DNA of 64,000 nt from Bradyrhizobium sp. SZCCT0153 (GCF_018129995.1 NZ_JAFCKS010000001.1:469001-533000), one strand, 5' to 3'. Shown: positions 1-9,095, counted from the first letter of the stretch. The notes: generated by a model from the sequence alone, not told the origin. Program-made: numbers and translations.

Positions 1-1287
1 GGGAATCTGGATGCCGGGAATGCCGGCATTGCTGCCGGGATCGGTGTTCTGGATGAAAAGACCGAAATTCTCGAGGCTGCTGGAGTCGGGATTGGACGCG
101 ATCGCCACGCGCGGCGTGGTCGGGAAGGCGATGGCGTCGAGCCGATTATCGGCAAAGGTCCTGCCGTAGAGCGCCTGCAGCGCGGGACGCGCGGTCTTGA
201 TTGCGTGGTCGTAGATCGGCCTGGCGTCGACCAGCGTGTCGTCGGGGCCGGGCAGTTTGCGCGGGATGACGAGGCCATCATAGGTACCCTTCACGTCGGG
301 GCTGGCGATCTCCCTGGCCAGCGCCTCGATGGTGATGCCGGTGCCGGTATGCGCGAGATAGGCGACCAGATCGTCATAGGCCTCGTACAGCGCGACGGGA
401 AAGCTGGCTTGCCCGTTGAGCTCAGCCAGTTGCGGCATCTCGATCTCGACGATCGTGACACCCTGCGCCTTGATTGTCGCGACGGCCGCGTGGAAGGCGG
501 CTTCGGTATCCGCATCGAGATTGGCGAGCATGGTCTTCACGATGCCGATGCGGACCTGCTTCAGGTCGGCCGGCTGCGTGGCATCGCCGCCTGCAATGAC
601 ACGGTCCAGCAACTCGACGTCGGCCATGGTGGCGGCCATCGGGCCCGCGGTGTCGCGGGTGTGGGATATCGGCGCGATGCCCTGTTGCGGATAGCGTCCG
701 ACGGTCGGTCGCAGCGAGGCGCATCCGTTCAGCGCGGCCGGCACCCGGACCGATCCGCCCGTGTCGGTCCCAAGCCCACCCGCGACGATCCGCGCCCCGA
801 GCGCGGCGCCCGTGCCGGATGAGGAGCCGCCGGCGATCAGCGTGCGGTCATAGGCATTGCGGACACCGAACTCCTTGCCGGTCTTGAAGGCGGTGTTGTA
901 GCCGGAGATGCCGAAGGCCAGCTCATGCATGCTGGTCTTGCCGATGATGACCGCGCCCGCGGCCCGTAGCTTCGCCACGACCGGCGCGTCGGCCTTTGGG
1001 ACATAATCCTTCAGCGCGGGCGTGCCGGCGCTACAGGGTAGCCCGGCCACCTCGATGTTGTCCTTGATCACGATGGGAACGCCGCCGAGCGGCTTGCCCC
1101 TGTCCCCCTCCGCATCGAATGCAGCCGCGGCCCTCAGGGCGCCGGCCTCATCCACAGTGACGAAGGCGTTGAGATCGGCATTGGCCTTGGCACGGGCAAG
1201 AGCTTCCGTCGTGAGCGCGGTGCTCGTGACTTTTCCGGCGCGAAGGTCGGCTGCGGCCTGGGTCAAGGTCAACTGATCGAAATCCAT
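1..1287 (-). CDS. Amidase signature family hydrolase (3' end cut by window)
   Basis: This gene reads from an ATG at 1287 to the window edge: 429 codons without a stop. The protein shows the amidase signature. K75 lies in PIVIKDN, the Ser-rich GGSSSG stretch (residues 153-158) supplies the cis-Ser, and GTDTGGSVRVPA carries the nucleophile S179. The K-to-Ser spacings match the Ser-cisSer-Lys triad of the family. Such enzymes hydrolyse amides, for example indoleacetamide or mandelamide. The late segment NTDPGSNAGIPG is typical of single-subunit amidases. GatA is less likely, because no gatB or gatC is nearby. The gene lies 75 bp downstream of the 2-oxoacid oxidoreductase gene on the same strand, with a hairpin between them. 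The substrate cannot be told from sequence. Confidence 0.88.
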   Translation of the reverse strand, partial: MDFDQLTLTQAAADLRAGKVTSTALTTEALARAKANADLNAFVTVDEAGALRAAAAFDAEGDRGKPLGGVPIVIKDNIEVAGLPCSAGTPALKDYVPKADAPVVAKLRAAGAVIIGKTSMHELAFGISGYNTAFKTGKEFGVRNAYDRTLIAGGSSSGTGAALGARIVAGGLGTDTGGSVRVPAALNGCASLRPTVGRYPQQGIAPISHTRDTAGPMAATMADVELLDRVIAGGDATQPADLKQVRIGIVKTMLANLDADTEAAFHAAVATIKAQGVTIVEIEMPQLAELNGQASFPVALYEAYDDLVAYLAHTGTGITIEALAREIASPDVKGTYDGLVIPRKLPGPDDTLVDARPIYDHAIKTARPALQALYGRTFADNRLDAIAFPTTPRVAIASNPDSSSLENFGLFIQNTDPGSNAGIPGIQIP

Positions 1288-1305
1288 GATGCGTCACCCG
1301 ATTGC

Positions 1306-1328
1306 AGGGGTGCCATCAGGGCACCCCT
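1306..1328 (-). terminator. Hairpin between the oxidoreductase and amidase genes
   Basis: A perfect 9-bp stem (AGGGGTGCC at 1306-1314 and GGCACCCCT at 1320-1328) with a 5-nt loop sits downstream of the oxidoreductase stop and about 20 nt before the amidase start. It has no T-tract on the minus strand. It could be a weak terminator, an RNA-processing site or an mRNA stabiliser between co-directional genes. Confidence 0.35.
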
Positions 1329-1362
1329 CGGGTTCAGAGGCTGAAGCCTCGTCGTCGCCCCG

Positions 1363-4300
1363 TCAACCGTAAGCGCGCATCTTTGCGGGCGATGGCGCGT
1401 CGAGCTCGGAGAACAGCCGCTCGACCTCGGCCTTGACCTTCACGATCGCGGCGTCTTTGACCGGCCCGTAGCCGCGGATATCCATCGGGGCTTTTGCAAT
1501 GGCGACGAGATTTGGCAGATGCGCCGCATCGAGGCCGTCGAGCATCCGCTTGACCACGTCATCGTACCAGCTGATCAGCTCCCGCTCGGCGCGCCGGTCC
1601 GCCGTGTAGCCGAATGGATCGAATGGCGTGCCGCGCAATCCCTTCAACCGCGCCAGCATGGCGAACGGCAACTGGATCCACTGGCCGAAGGCGCGCTTGC
1701 GCGGCCGGCCGCGGCCGTCGATCCCTGACGGCAGGAAGGGTGGCGCGAGATGATATTTGATGCTGAAGCCATCCTCGAATTCGCGCTTCAGTTCGTCCAG
1801 GAACCCGCTCTGCATGTGCAGGCGCGCCACCTCGTACTCGTCCTTGTAGGCCATCAGCTTGAACAGGGCGCGCGCGACCGCCTCGGTCAGCGCCGTGCCG
1901 TCCACGGAAGATTCGGCGTCGCGGACCTTTGCGACGATCGCCCGATAACGGGTCGCATAGGCGCGGTCCTGATAGGCGGTGAGAAAATCCGCGCGACGGT
2001 CGATGAGCTGGTCGAGCGTCTCGGCCTTGAGCGCTTCATCCACTTTGGGCAAGAGGTCCGGATCTGCAGCCGCGATCCGGCCCCAGGCGAAAGCCTGCCT
2101 GTTGCGTTCGATCGCGACGCCGTTGAGCTCGATCGCGCGCAGCAGCGCGTGCAGCGAGACCGGCACCAGGCCGCGTTGCCAGGAAAAGCCGAGCATGATG
2201 ATGTTGGCATAGACGGCATCGCCGAGCAGACGCTCGGCGAGCGCGTTGGCATTGATCGTGTCGAGCTTATCCTCACCGATCACCCGACCGATCGCACGCA
2301 GGCGGGCGGGGGAGGCGAGGTCGGCGTCGCGGAAGCGGACGACGTCTCCGGTCGGCATCTCCGCGGTGTTGACCACGGCGCGTGTGCCTTTCCGATAGGT
2401 GCCGGACGCCTTCGGCGAGGAGCTGACGACCATGTCGCAGCCGATCAGCGCATCGGCCGCACCCTGGTCGATGCGCACCTGATGCAGCGCCTCGGGACTT
2501 GCAGCAATCCGGATAAAGCTCAGCACAGGCCCGAACTTCTGCGCAAAGCCGGTAAAATCAAGCACCGAGACGCCGCGTCGTTCGAGATGCGCCGCCATGC
2601 CGATCAGCGCGCCGACCGTGATCACGCCCGTGCCGCCGACGCCGGTGACGAGCAAATCGTAGGGAGGATCGAGCGTTGCGGGGTTGGGCAGGGCAAGCGT
2701 GCCCGCGTGGCTGACCGCGTCGATCAGGCTCGCGCTCTTCTTCCGGCGCGTCGCGCCCTCAACGGTGACGAAGCTCGGGCAGAATCCATTGAGGCAGGAA
2801 AAATCCTTGTTGCAGGTTGAGAGGTTGATCCTGCGCTTGCGTCCGAACGGCGTCTCCCTGGGTTCGACGCTGAGACAGTTGGATTCGACCGAGCAGTCCC
2901 CGCAGCCCTCGCAGACGAGATCGTTGATGTAGGCAAAGCGTTTCGGGTCGGCCATCTCGCCGCGCTTGCGCCGGCGCCGTTTCTCGGTGGCGCAGGTCTG
3001 CTGGTAGATCAGCACCGAGACGCCGGAGACGTCACGCAGCTCGCGCTGCACGCTGTCCATCTCCTCGCGCGGATGGAGGCCGACGCCGATCGGCAGGTCC
3101 GCCGGGGAAAATTGCGCGGGATCGTCCGACACCAGCGCGATGCGCTCAACGCCCTCGGCGCGGACGCTGTGCGCGATCGCGTGCACGCTGATGGGGCCGT
3201 CGACCGGCTGGCCGCCGGTCATGGCGACGGCGTCGTTGAACAGGATCTTGTAGGTGATGTTGGCCTTGGCGGCGATCGCCTGCCGGATCGCCATCGAGCC
3301 GGAATGATAATAGGTGCCTTCGCCGAGGTTCTGGAAGACGTGCTTGTGGCCGGTGAACCGTGACGAGGCCGCCCAGTTCACGCCTTCGCCGCCCATCTGG
3401 ATCAGCGAGGAGGTCTCGCGGTCCATCCAGCTCGCCATGAAGTGGCAGCCGATGCCGGCCAGCGCTTTCGAGCCTTCCGGCACCTTCGTCGAAATGTTGT
3501 GCGGGCATCCCGAGCAGAAATACGGCGTGCGCGTTGCGCCCGAGACGTTGATCGTGCGCGCCGCCTCCGGCAGCAGCGCGGCTGCACGCGCGGTGAGATC
3601 GAGCCCCGGAAAAATCGGATCGAGCCGCCGCGCCAGCACGCCGGCGAGCACGCGCGGCGACAATTCGCCGATCCAGGAGATCAGCCGAGCCCCTCGCTCG
3701 TCGTGCTTGCCGACCATGCGCTCGGGTTTTGAGCCGGGATAGTCGTAGAAATATTCCTTGAACTGGCTCTCGATGATGCCGCGCTTCTCCTCGACCACGA
3801 GAATCTCGCGCTTGCCCTTCACGAAGTCCATGGCGTCGTGCAGCGCCAGCGGCCAGACCATGCCGACCTTGTAGACGTCGATGCCGATGCTGCGGCAGGC
3901 CGCCTCATTGAGGCCTATCAGCCGCAACGCTTCCATCAGGTCGAGATGCGCCTTGCCCGTCGTGACGATGCCGTAAGTGGCGCCGGGAATGTCGTAGATG
4001 TGGCGATCGATCGGATTGGCTTTGGCAAAGGCGTAGACCGCATGCTTCTTCGCCTCCAGCCGCTCCTCGATCTGGGGGCCCGGCAGGTCGGGCCAGCGAT
4101 AATGCAGGCCGTCCGGCGGCGGCGTGAAGTCGGGCGTGCGGAAGGCGCGCGGCGGGCGCAGCGCGACGGAGGCGCCGGATTCCACGATCTCCGAGATCGC
4201 CTTGAAGCCAACCCACATGCCGGAGAATCGGCTCAGCGCGTAGCCATATTCACCGAATTCGAGATATTCGCCGACGTTCGCGGGGTGCAGCGTCGGCATG

Positions 4301-4812
4301 AACCAGCTCATGAAGGCGACATCGGATTGATGCGGCATCGAGGAGGAGACACAGCCATGGTCGTCGCCGGCGACCACCAGCACGCCGCCATGCGGCGAGG
4401 AGCCGTAGGCGTTGCCGTGCTTGAGCGCATCGCCGGAGCGGTCGACGCCGGGGCCCTTGCCATACCAGAGCCCGAACACGCCCTCGACCTCGCGGTCGGC
4501 TTGCGTCTCGACCTGCTGCGAGCCGAGCACGGCGGTTGCGGCGAGATCCTCGTTCACCGCGGGGAGGAACTCGATGCGGTCGCGCTTCAGCCGCTCCTGT
4601 ATGCGCCACAGCTCCAGATCGATGCCGCCGAGCGGCGAGCCGCGATAACCTGAGATGAAGCCCGCGGTGTTCAGCCCTGCCGCACGATCGCGCCTGACCT
4701 GATCGAGCGCGATGCGGACGATGGCCTGCGTGCCCGTGAGGAAGACGCGGCCCTCGTCGCGATCGTAGCGGTCAGGCAGTTCGTAGCTGTCGAGTGATGG
4801 AATGGCGTCCAT
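1363..4812 (-). CDS. Indolepyruvate ferredoxin oxidoreductase family protein (fused alpha-gamma type)
   Basis: This 1149-residue TPP/iron-sulfur enzyme is of the kind that oxidatively decarboxylates aryl- or branched-chain 2-oxoacids to acyl-CoA. The N-terminal half resembles the alpha/TPP-binding part of IorA; CSGCPHN starts at C433. A Cys cluster follows from C634 (CEGCGDC, then a further Cys group), likely 4Fe-4S ligands. A GVGGTGV nucleotide-type loop near residue 722 opens the gamma (IorB-like) domain. The frame stays open upstream to 5283, but that would overlap the divergent Lrp gene; the ATG at 4812 (MDAIPSLDSYELP) gives the usual length of about 1150 residues. The divergent Lrp gene suggests control by amino acid or 2-oxoacid levels. 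The exact substrate is unknown. Confidence 0.92.
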   Translation of the reverse strand: MDAIPSLDSYELPDRYDRDEGRVFLTGTQAIVRIALDQVRRDRAAGLNTAGFISGYRGSPLGGIDLELWRIQERLKRDRIEFLPAVNEDLAATAVLGSQQVETQADREVEGVFGLWYGKGPGVDRSGDALKHGNAYGSSPHGGVLVVAGDDHGCVSSSMPHQSDVAFMSWFMPTLHPANVGEYLEFGEYGYALSRFSGMWVGFKAISEIVESGASVALRPPRAFRTPDFTPPPDGLHYRWPDLPGPQIEERLEAKKHAVYAFAKANPIDRHIYDIPGATYGIVTTGKAHLDLMEALRLIGLNEAACRSIGIDVYKVGMVWPLALHDAMDFVKGKREILVVEEKRGIIESQFKEYFYDYPGSKPERMVGKHDERGARLISWIGELSPRVLAGVLARRLDPIFPGLDLTARAAALLPEAARTINVSGATRTPYFCSGCPHNISTKVPEGSKALAGIGCHFMASWMDRETSSLIQMGGEGVNWAASSRFTGHKHVFQNLGEGTYYHSGSMAIRQAIAAKANITYKILFNDAVAMTGGQPVDGPISVHAIAHSVRAEGVERIALVSDDPAQFSPADLPIGVGLHPREEMDSVQRELRDVSGVSVLIYQQTCATEKRRRRKRGEMADPKRFAYINDLVCEGCGDCSVESNCLSVEPRETPFGRKRRINLSTCNKDFSCLNGFCPSFVTVEGATRRKKSASLIDAVSHAGTLALPNPATLDPPYDLLVTGVGGTGVITVGALIGMAAHLERRGVSVLDFTGFAQKFGPVLSFIRIAASPEALHQVRIDQGAADALIGCDMVVSSSPKASGTYRKGTRAVVNTAEMPTGDVVRFRDADLASPARLRAIGRVIGEDKLDTINANALAERLLGDAVYANIIMLGFSWQRGLVPVSLHALLRAIELNGVAIERNRQAFAWGRIAAADPDLLPKVDEALKAETLDQLIDRRADFLTAYQDRAYATRYRAIVAKVRDAESSVDGTALTEAVARALFKLMAYKDEYEVARLHMQSGFLDELKREFEDGFSIKYHLAPPFLPSGIDGRGRPRKRAFGQWIQLPFAMLARLKGLRGTPFDPFGYTADRRAERELISWYDDVVKRMLDGLDAAHLPNLVAIAKAPMDIRGYGPVKDAAIVKVKAEVERLFSELDAPSPAKMRAYG

Positions 4813-4864
4813 GGCGGGCCTCGCACGGCATTTGCCGAATACCGGAAGGTTATGCCCGGGATGG

Positions 4865-4941
4865 CGGTAGGTCTTACCTATTTGTCCCGTATCAGGTCGA
4901 CAATTCGGTAGATTTTTGCACCAGGTGGCAGATACTGGTAG
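4865..4941. promoter_or_regulatory. Divergent promoter region with phased GGTAG elements
   Basis: The 153-bp gap between the oxidoreductase gene and the Lrp gene holds three (C/T)GGTAG hexamers at 4865-4870, 4906-4911 and 4936-4941. Their spacings of 41 and 30 bp are close to whole helical turns. The first overlaps a perfect inverted repeat, TAGGT-CTT-ACCTA (4868-4880). Lrp-family proteins often bind phased degenerate sites, so this is a reasonable operator candidate for the adjacent regulator. That is inference. Confidence 0.4.
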
Positions 4942-4965
4942 GATCGATCGGATCGAGAGGCTCCC

Positions 4966-5421
4966 ATGATCGAAGACCAGGACGCGCGGATTCTGGCCCA
5001 CCTCCAGAATGACGGCCGCGCCACCAACCAGCAGCTCGCGGATGAGGTCGGCATGTCGACCTCGGCCTGCTGGCGCCGTGTGCGCGCGCTGGAGGAGAGC
5101 GGCGTCATCCGGGGCTATGCGGCCCTTGTCGCGCGCGAGCAGGCGGGCTTTGCGATGTCGGCCATCCTCCACGTCTCGCTGGAGCGGCACGACGCAAAAT
5201 TCGTCGACGAGTTCGTCGCGCGCGTGACCACGCGGCGTGAGGTGCTGGAGTGCTTTGCGACCACGGGCGATGCCGATTACCATTTGCGCGTCGTCGTGCA
5301 GGACATGGCCGCCTACAACAGATTCCTCGACGAGTTCATGTTCCGCATCCCCGGCATTCGCTACGTCCGCAGCAACGTGGTGCTGAAGGAGATCAAGACC
5401 AGCGTGGCGCTGCCGTTTTGA
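4966..5421 (+). CDS. Lrp/AsnC family transcriptional regulator
   Basis: This 151-residue protein has the two-domain layout of Lrp/AsnC regulators. An N-terminal winged helix-turn-helix (about residues 1-60, with ILAHLQNDGRATNQQLADEVGMS) is followed by a RAM/AsnC effector-binding domain. It is transcribed away from the oxidoreductase gene across 153 bp, as seen for local regulators such as BkdR or PutR that respond to an amino acid or its 2-oxoacid. It probably controls the oxidoreductase and perhaps the amidase. The gene is followed by a palindromic repeat element that may end its transcript. Confidence 0.93.
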   Translation: MIEDQDARILAHLQNDGRATNQQLADEVGMSTSACWRRVRALEESGVIRGYAALVAREQAGFAMSAILHVSLERHDAKFVDEFVARVTTRREVLECFATTGDADYHLRVVVQDMAAYNRFLDEFMFRIPGIRYVRSNVVLKEIKTSVALPF

Positions 5422-5446
5422 GTTTGCGGCGTATTCAAATCTGTCT

Positions 5447-5548
5447 CCTCACCCTGAGGAGGCCGCGCAGCGGCCGTCTCGAAGGGCGAGGCTGCAGCCG
5501 GGCCTTCATCCTTCGAGACGCTTGCTTCGCAAGCTCCTCAGGATGAGG
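5447..5548. repeat. Palindromic intergenic repeat, family A, copy 1
   Basis: The element is about 100 bp long. Its 15-bp terminal inverted repeats are CCTCACCCTGAGGAG (5447-5461) and CTCCTCAGGATGAGG (5534-5548), with one mismatch. It contains the internal words GTCTCGAAGG and CCTTCGAGAC, also inverted. The same words recur at 48428-48541. It lies between two convergent genes. The style matches the REP/MITE-like repeats common in Bradyrhizobium intergenic DNA. Confidence 0.75.
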
Positions 5549-5556
5549 ATCAACAG

Positions 5557-6342
5557 CTACCGATGCTCCCGCACAAATCTGTTCCGCAATGTCCCGATGC
5601 CGGTGATGTCGATCTCCACGACGTCGCCACGCTTGATGTCCGGCGAGGCGCCGTCAGTGCCCATCCAGATCACGTCGCCGGGCCATAGCGTAAAGTATTT
5701 CGTCAGCTCGACCAGGAACGGGACCACGCCGAAGATCATGTCGTTGGTGTGGAAGCGGTTGGTCTCCTTGCCGTTGACCCTGACGATCGTCTGCATTTTG
5801 GCGAGATCGGCTTCGGTCTCGATCCATGGGCCCATCGGCTTGAAGGTGTCGGCGTTCTTCGAGCGCCACAGGCTGCGGTCGGCCTTCTGCCAGCTTCGTT
5901 CGCTGACGTCGTTGCCGATGGTGTAGCCGAATACGCAATCCATCGCGTTCTGTTTGGTGAGATGCTTCACCTTCTTGCCGATGACGACGACCAGTTCGCC
6001 CTCGTAGTGGATCTTGTCCGTCGCAAAGGAGGGGATCACGACCTCCTCGTCATGCGCGATCAGCGCGTTCTGGGCGCGATAGCCGATCTCGGGACGATCG
6101 GGCACGGCCGGTACCTCGCCGCGCTTGTCGGCGGCTTCCTTCAGGTGCTTCAGATAGTTCAGGCCGACGCAATAGAACGTCCGCGGGATCAGCGGCAACT
6201 CGATCTTGACCTGCGACAAGGGAAGCGTGCGCGAGGTGCGCTGCCATTCGCCGAACGGTTCGCCGTCGACCGCAACCACCTGATCACCCTCGACGATGCC
6301 CCAGGAGGTCTCGTTCGAGGCGGTGAATTTCAGCCAGCGCAT
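5557..6342 (-). CDS. Fumarylacetoacetate hydrolase family protein
   Basis: This 261-residue enzyme belongs to the FAH/HpcE/MhpD fold, whose members hydrolyse, hydrate or decarboxylate 2-oxo acids made in ring breakdown. Likely metal ligands are E114 and E116 (HYEGELVVVIGKK) and D145 (GYTIGNDVSER). The ATG at 6342 has GAGGA seven bases upstream. It is the last gene of a minus-strand trio: its start lies 15 bp after the flavin monooxygenase stop. The operon suggests it handles a product of that monooxygenase. The substrate is not assignable; 2-hydroxyhepta-2,4-diene-1,7-dioate isomerase is one possible annotation. Confidence 0.9.
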   Translation of the reverse strand: MRWLKFTASNETSWGIVEGDQVVAVDGEPFGEWQRTSRTLPLSQVKIELPLIPRTFYCVGLNYLKHLKEAADKRGEVPAVPDRPEIGYRAQNALIAHDEEVVIPSFATDKIHYEGELVVVIGKKVKHLTKQNAMDCVFGYTIGNDVSERSWQKADRSLWRSKNADTFKPMGPWIETEADLAKMQTIVRVNGKETNRFHTNDMIFGVVPFLVELTKYFTLWPGDVIWMGTDGASPDIKRGDVVEIDITGIGTLRNRFVREHR

Positions 6343-6357
6343 GTCGTGTCCTCGTTG

Positions 6358-7725
6358 TTACTCCGCTGCATCGCGCGGTTGCACTTTCCAGGCGCCGGCG
6401 GCCGGCCGCCTCAAGCCGAGATTTTCCCGCAGCGTCTTGCCGCGATACTCCTTCTGGAACAAGCCACGCCGCTGCAATTCCGGCACCACGTGGTGCACGA
6501 AGTCGGCGTAGGAGCCGGGCACGTAGGTCGCGGCGATGACGAAACCGTCGCAGCCGCGCTCGACGAACATTTCTTCGAGCTTGTCCGCGATCTCCTTGGG
6601 GCCGCCGACCATCGCATCCTGGACCTGGCCGCGGCCGGAGAAGGTGACGAAGTCGCGCGCGCTCGGATTACTCTTGCCGGAATTTTTCAGCACGCCGTCG
6701 CGGATGCCCAGAATGCCCTGCATGCTCTTGAGCTCGTCCGTCGTCAGCGGCTCGTCGAGGTCCTTGGAAGCGAAATCGTAGTTGAGCGCTTCGGCCAGCA
6801 GCGACAGCGCGTCGATCTGGAGCGGCAGCTTGTTGATCAGCGCCATCTTGTCTTCGGCTTCGCTCTTGGTCGCGGCGCAGACCGGCGTCGTCAGGTTGCA
6901 GAGGAACATCTGGTCGGGATCGCGGCCGGCCTTCGCGGCCTCGTTACGTACCGCCGCATACCCGTCCTTGGCCGCAGCGAGGTTGCGCGCGGCGGTGAAG
7001 ATCACCTCGCCCCATCGGCCTGCAAAGCGCTGGCCGCGGCCGGACGCGCCGGCCTGGATGATGACGGGATGGCCCTGGTCCGAGCGCGGCACGGTGAAGG
7101 GACCGCGCGACTTGAACGCCGGTCCCGTGTGATCGAGCCGCTTCACTTTGCTCGGATCGGCAAAGCGGCCGCTCTTTTTATCCATGATCAGCGCGCCGTC
7201 TTCCCAGGTGTCCCAATGGCCGAGCACGACCTCCATGAACTCGTCGGCCTTGTCGTAGCGGGAATCATGTTCGGGATGGGAGTCGCGCCCCATGTTGAGC
7301 GCCTCGCCGTCATTGAGCGACGTGACGACGTTCCAGCCCGCGCGCCCGCCGGACATCAGATCGAGCGTTGCAAAGCGGCGCGCGACGTCGAATGGCTCGT
7401 AGTACGTGGTCGAGCAGGTCGCCCCCAAACCGAGATTTTGGGTGACGAGGCCCATCGTGGTCAGCACGATGAGCGGGTCCATCTTCACGCAGCGGATGCC
7501 GTATTCGACGGTGTGGGCGTGGTCATTGCCGTAGCGGTCCGGCATCGCCAGGCGATCATCGAAGAAGGCCATGTGGAACTTGCCGGCTTCCAGAATCCTG
7601 GCGATCTCCTGATAATAATCCGCCGACATCGAATCATTGCGTGAGTCTGGATGCCGCCATGAGCTCGGCAAGTTCGTGCAGTTCTGCGCCTGGAGGAAGC
7701 CGACCAGTACCATCTGCCGCGTCAT
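6358..7725 (-). CDS. LLM-class flavin-dependent monooxygenase (NtaA/SnaA/DszA type)
   Basis: This 455-residue protein resembles the FMNH2-dependent monooxygenases that attack nitrilotriacetate, dibenzothiophene sulfone and similar substrates. Features are the early AYYQEIAR-like helix region, GLVTQNLGLGATCSTTYYEPF, and the MSGGRAGWNVVTSLN segment shared by this group. These enzymes need a separate flavin reductase, and none is encoded next to it. The ATG at 7725 follows GGAGAA; the frame is open further upstream, but that part overlaps the Ldh gene end. It lies 22 bp after the Ldh-type gene and 15 bp before the FAH-type gene, so the three are probably one transcript. Confidence 0.92.
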   Translation of the reverse strand: MTRQMVLVGFLQAQNCTNLPSSWRHPDSRNDSMSADYYQEIARILEAGKFHMAFFDDRLAMPDRYGNDHAHTVEYGIRCVKMDPLIVLTTMGLVTQNLGLGATCSTTYYEPFDVARRFATLDLMSGGRAGWNVVTSLNDGEALNMGRDSHPEHDSRYDKADEFMEVVLGHWDTWEDGALIMDKKSGRFADPSKVKRLDHTGPAFKSRGPFTVPRSDQGHPVIIQAGASGRGQRFAGRWGEVIFTAARNLAAAKDGYAAVRNEAAKAGRDPDQMFLCNLTTPVCAATKSEAEDKMALINKLPLQIDALSLLAEALNYDFASKDLDEPLTTDELKSMQGILGIRDGVLKNSGKSNPSARDFVTFSGRGQVQDAMVGGPKEIADKLEEMFVERGCDGFVIAATYVPGSYADFVHHVVPELQRRGLFQKEYRGKTLRENLGLRRPAAGAWKVQPRDAAE

Positions 7726-7747
7726 GCTGCTTTTCTCCAAAATTCGG

Positions 7748-8800
7748 TCAGGCCAGATCGAGGATGGTGTCGAGCCGGTAGTCCTGCGCCAGTGAGCGCA
7801 GCTTGTCCCAGGTCGCATCCTCGATCTCGATGCCGTCGCGCAGGCGCTGCTGCTCGCGCAGGCCCTCGAGCTCGCCGGGATAGTAGACCCCCGTGCTGCC
7901 CGCGGATGGCGGCGTCGATTTCAGATAGCGTGCGAACTCGCCGACCTCGCGCTTGAACTCCTGCAGCGGGCGGAACGCGGCGACATTGAACACCGCCATG
8001 AAGCATCCGTCATTGTGCCGCCCCGTGGGCTCGACACCGAAGCCGAGACCGGTGAGCAGGCCGCACAGCACCTCCACCATGGCGGCGAGGCCGCTGCCCT
8101 TGTAGCCCTCGGTGCCGCCGAGCGGCAGCAGCGCGCCGCCCTTGCGATACTGAGTGGGGTCGGTGGTATGCCGTCCCTCGGCATCGATGATCCAGCCCGT
8201 CGGGATCTCCTCGCCGCGGGCGACCGCGAGCTGGATCTTGCCGGCCGCGACCGCCGAGGTCGCCATGTCCAGGTAGAACGGCGCGTCGAGATCCGACGGC
8301 ACGGCGATCGAAATCGGGTTGGTGCCGAGCCGCGCTTCCTTGCCGCCGAACGGCGCCACGTGCTTCGGCGAGCGGCCGGAATCGGCGGTTGCGATCCCGA
8401 TCATGCCTTCGCGCATCGCCATCAGCGGATAGGCGGCGAGGCGGCCGACATGGCTCTGCCGGAACACGGTGCAGGCGGCGACGTTTGCGGTCTTCGCCTT
8501 CTCGATCGTCAGCGCCATCGCCCTGGCGTTGACGTGGAAGCCGAACCCCCAATGGCCGTCGATCACGGTCGTGGTCGGCGATTCCTGGACGATGGACCAT
8601 TTGGCGCCTGGCACGATGTGGCCCGCCTTGATGCGGTCGATATAGGTGGGAACGGCGATCACGCCGTGGGAATCATGGCCGGCGAGATTGGCGTTGACGC
8701 AGCCGATGGCGACCGCGTCGGCCTCTTCCTCGGAAGCCCCGGCGGCACGGAGCAGCACAGCGCTGATGCGCGTGAGGCGGTCGGCCTTGACGATCGGCAT
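7748..8800 (-). CDS. Ldh family oxidoreductase (YlbC/malate-lactate dehydrogenase 2 type)
   Basis: This 350-residue NAD(P)-dependent 2-hydroxyacid dehydrogenase belongs to the Ldh2/MDH2 family (ureidoglycolate, sulfolactate, malate and delta1-piperideine-2-carboxylate enzymes), which is unrelated to the classic Rossmann LDH. The conserved GHDSHGV motif around H45 and the GYKGSGLAAMVEVLCGLL segment are present. The ATG at 8800 has GGGGAAA upstream; the open frame continues to 8857, but MPIVKADRL fits the family N-terminus. It is the first gene of the trio with the flavin monooxygenase and FAH-type genes. The substrate is unknown. Confidence 0.92.
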   Translation of the reverse strand: MPIVKADRLTRISAVLLRAAGASEEEADAVAIGCVNANLAGHDSHGVIAVPTYIDRIKAGHIVPGAKWSIVQESPTTTVIDGHWGFGFHVNARAMALTIEKAKTANVAACTVFRQSHVGRLAAYPLMAMREGMIGIATADSGRSPKHVAPFGGKEARLGTNPISIAVPSDLDAPFYLDMATSAVAAGKIQLAVARGEEIPTGWIIDAEGRHTTDPTQYRKGGALLPLGGTEGYKGSGLAAMVEVLCGLLTGLGFGVEPTGRHNDGCFMAVFNVAAFRPLQEFKREVGEFARYLKSTPPSAGSTGVYYPGELEGLREQQRLRDGIEIEDATWDKLRSLAQDYRLDTILDLA

Positions 8801-9095
8801 GGCGTTTCCCCGGCTTGGTGCCCTTAACGGGCGGCTCGTTGGCAGCCATCGTCTCAAAGCGCGGCTGCGATATCAATCTCCCGTAAACCAACACAGGGCT
8901 GCAAATTCGTAAAGAGACCGCGCACTCGGTCGAGGATACGTCCCGCGCGGCGGTATTTTCGACGGTTTGGCGAAGGGCGTTCGCAGCTCGTTCACTTTGA
9001 TCGATGGTTTGCGGCGCGCAATAACGTCCGTTTAGGCGATGGCCGTTCATAAAGTGCCCGGGATAAATAGGCAGAAATGCCCGGGAGCTGAGATC

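Noticed and set aside
5749..7644. Plus-strand open frame of 631 codons over the FAH and monooxygenase genes
   Set aside because: Antisense frame of two well-supported genes; no start signal or domain.
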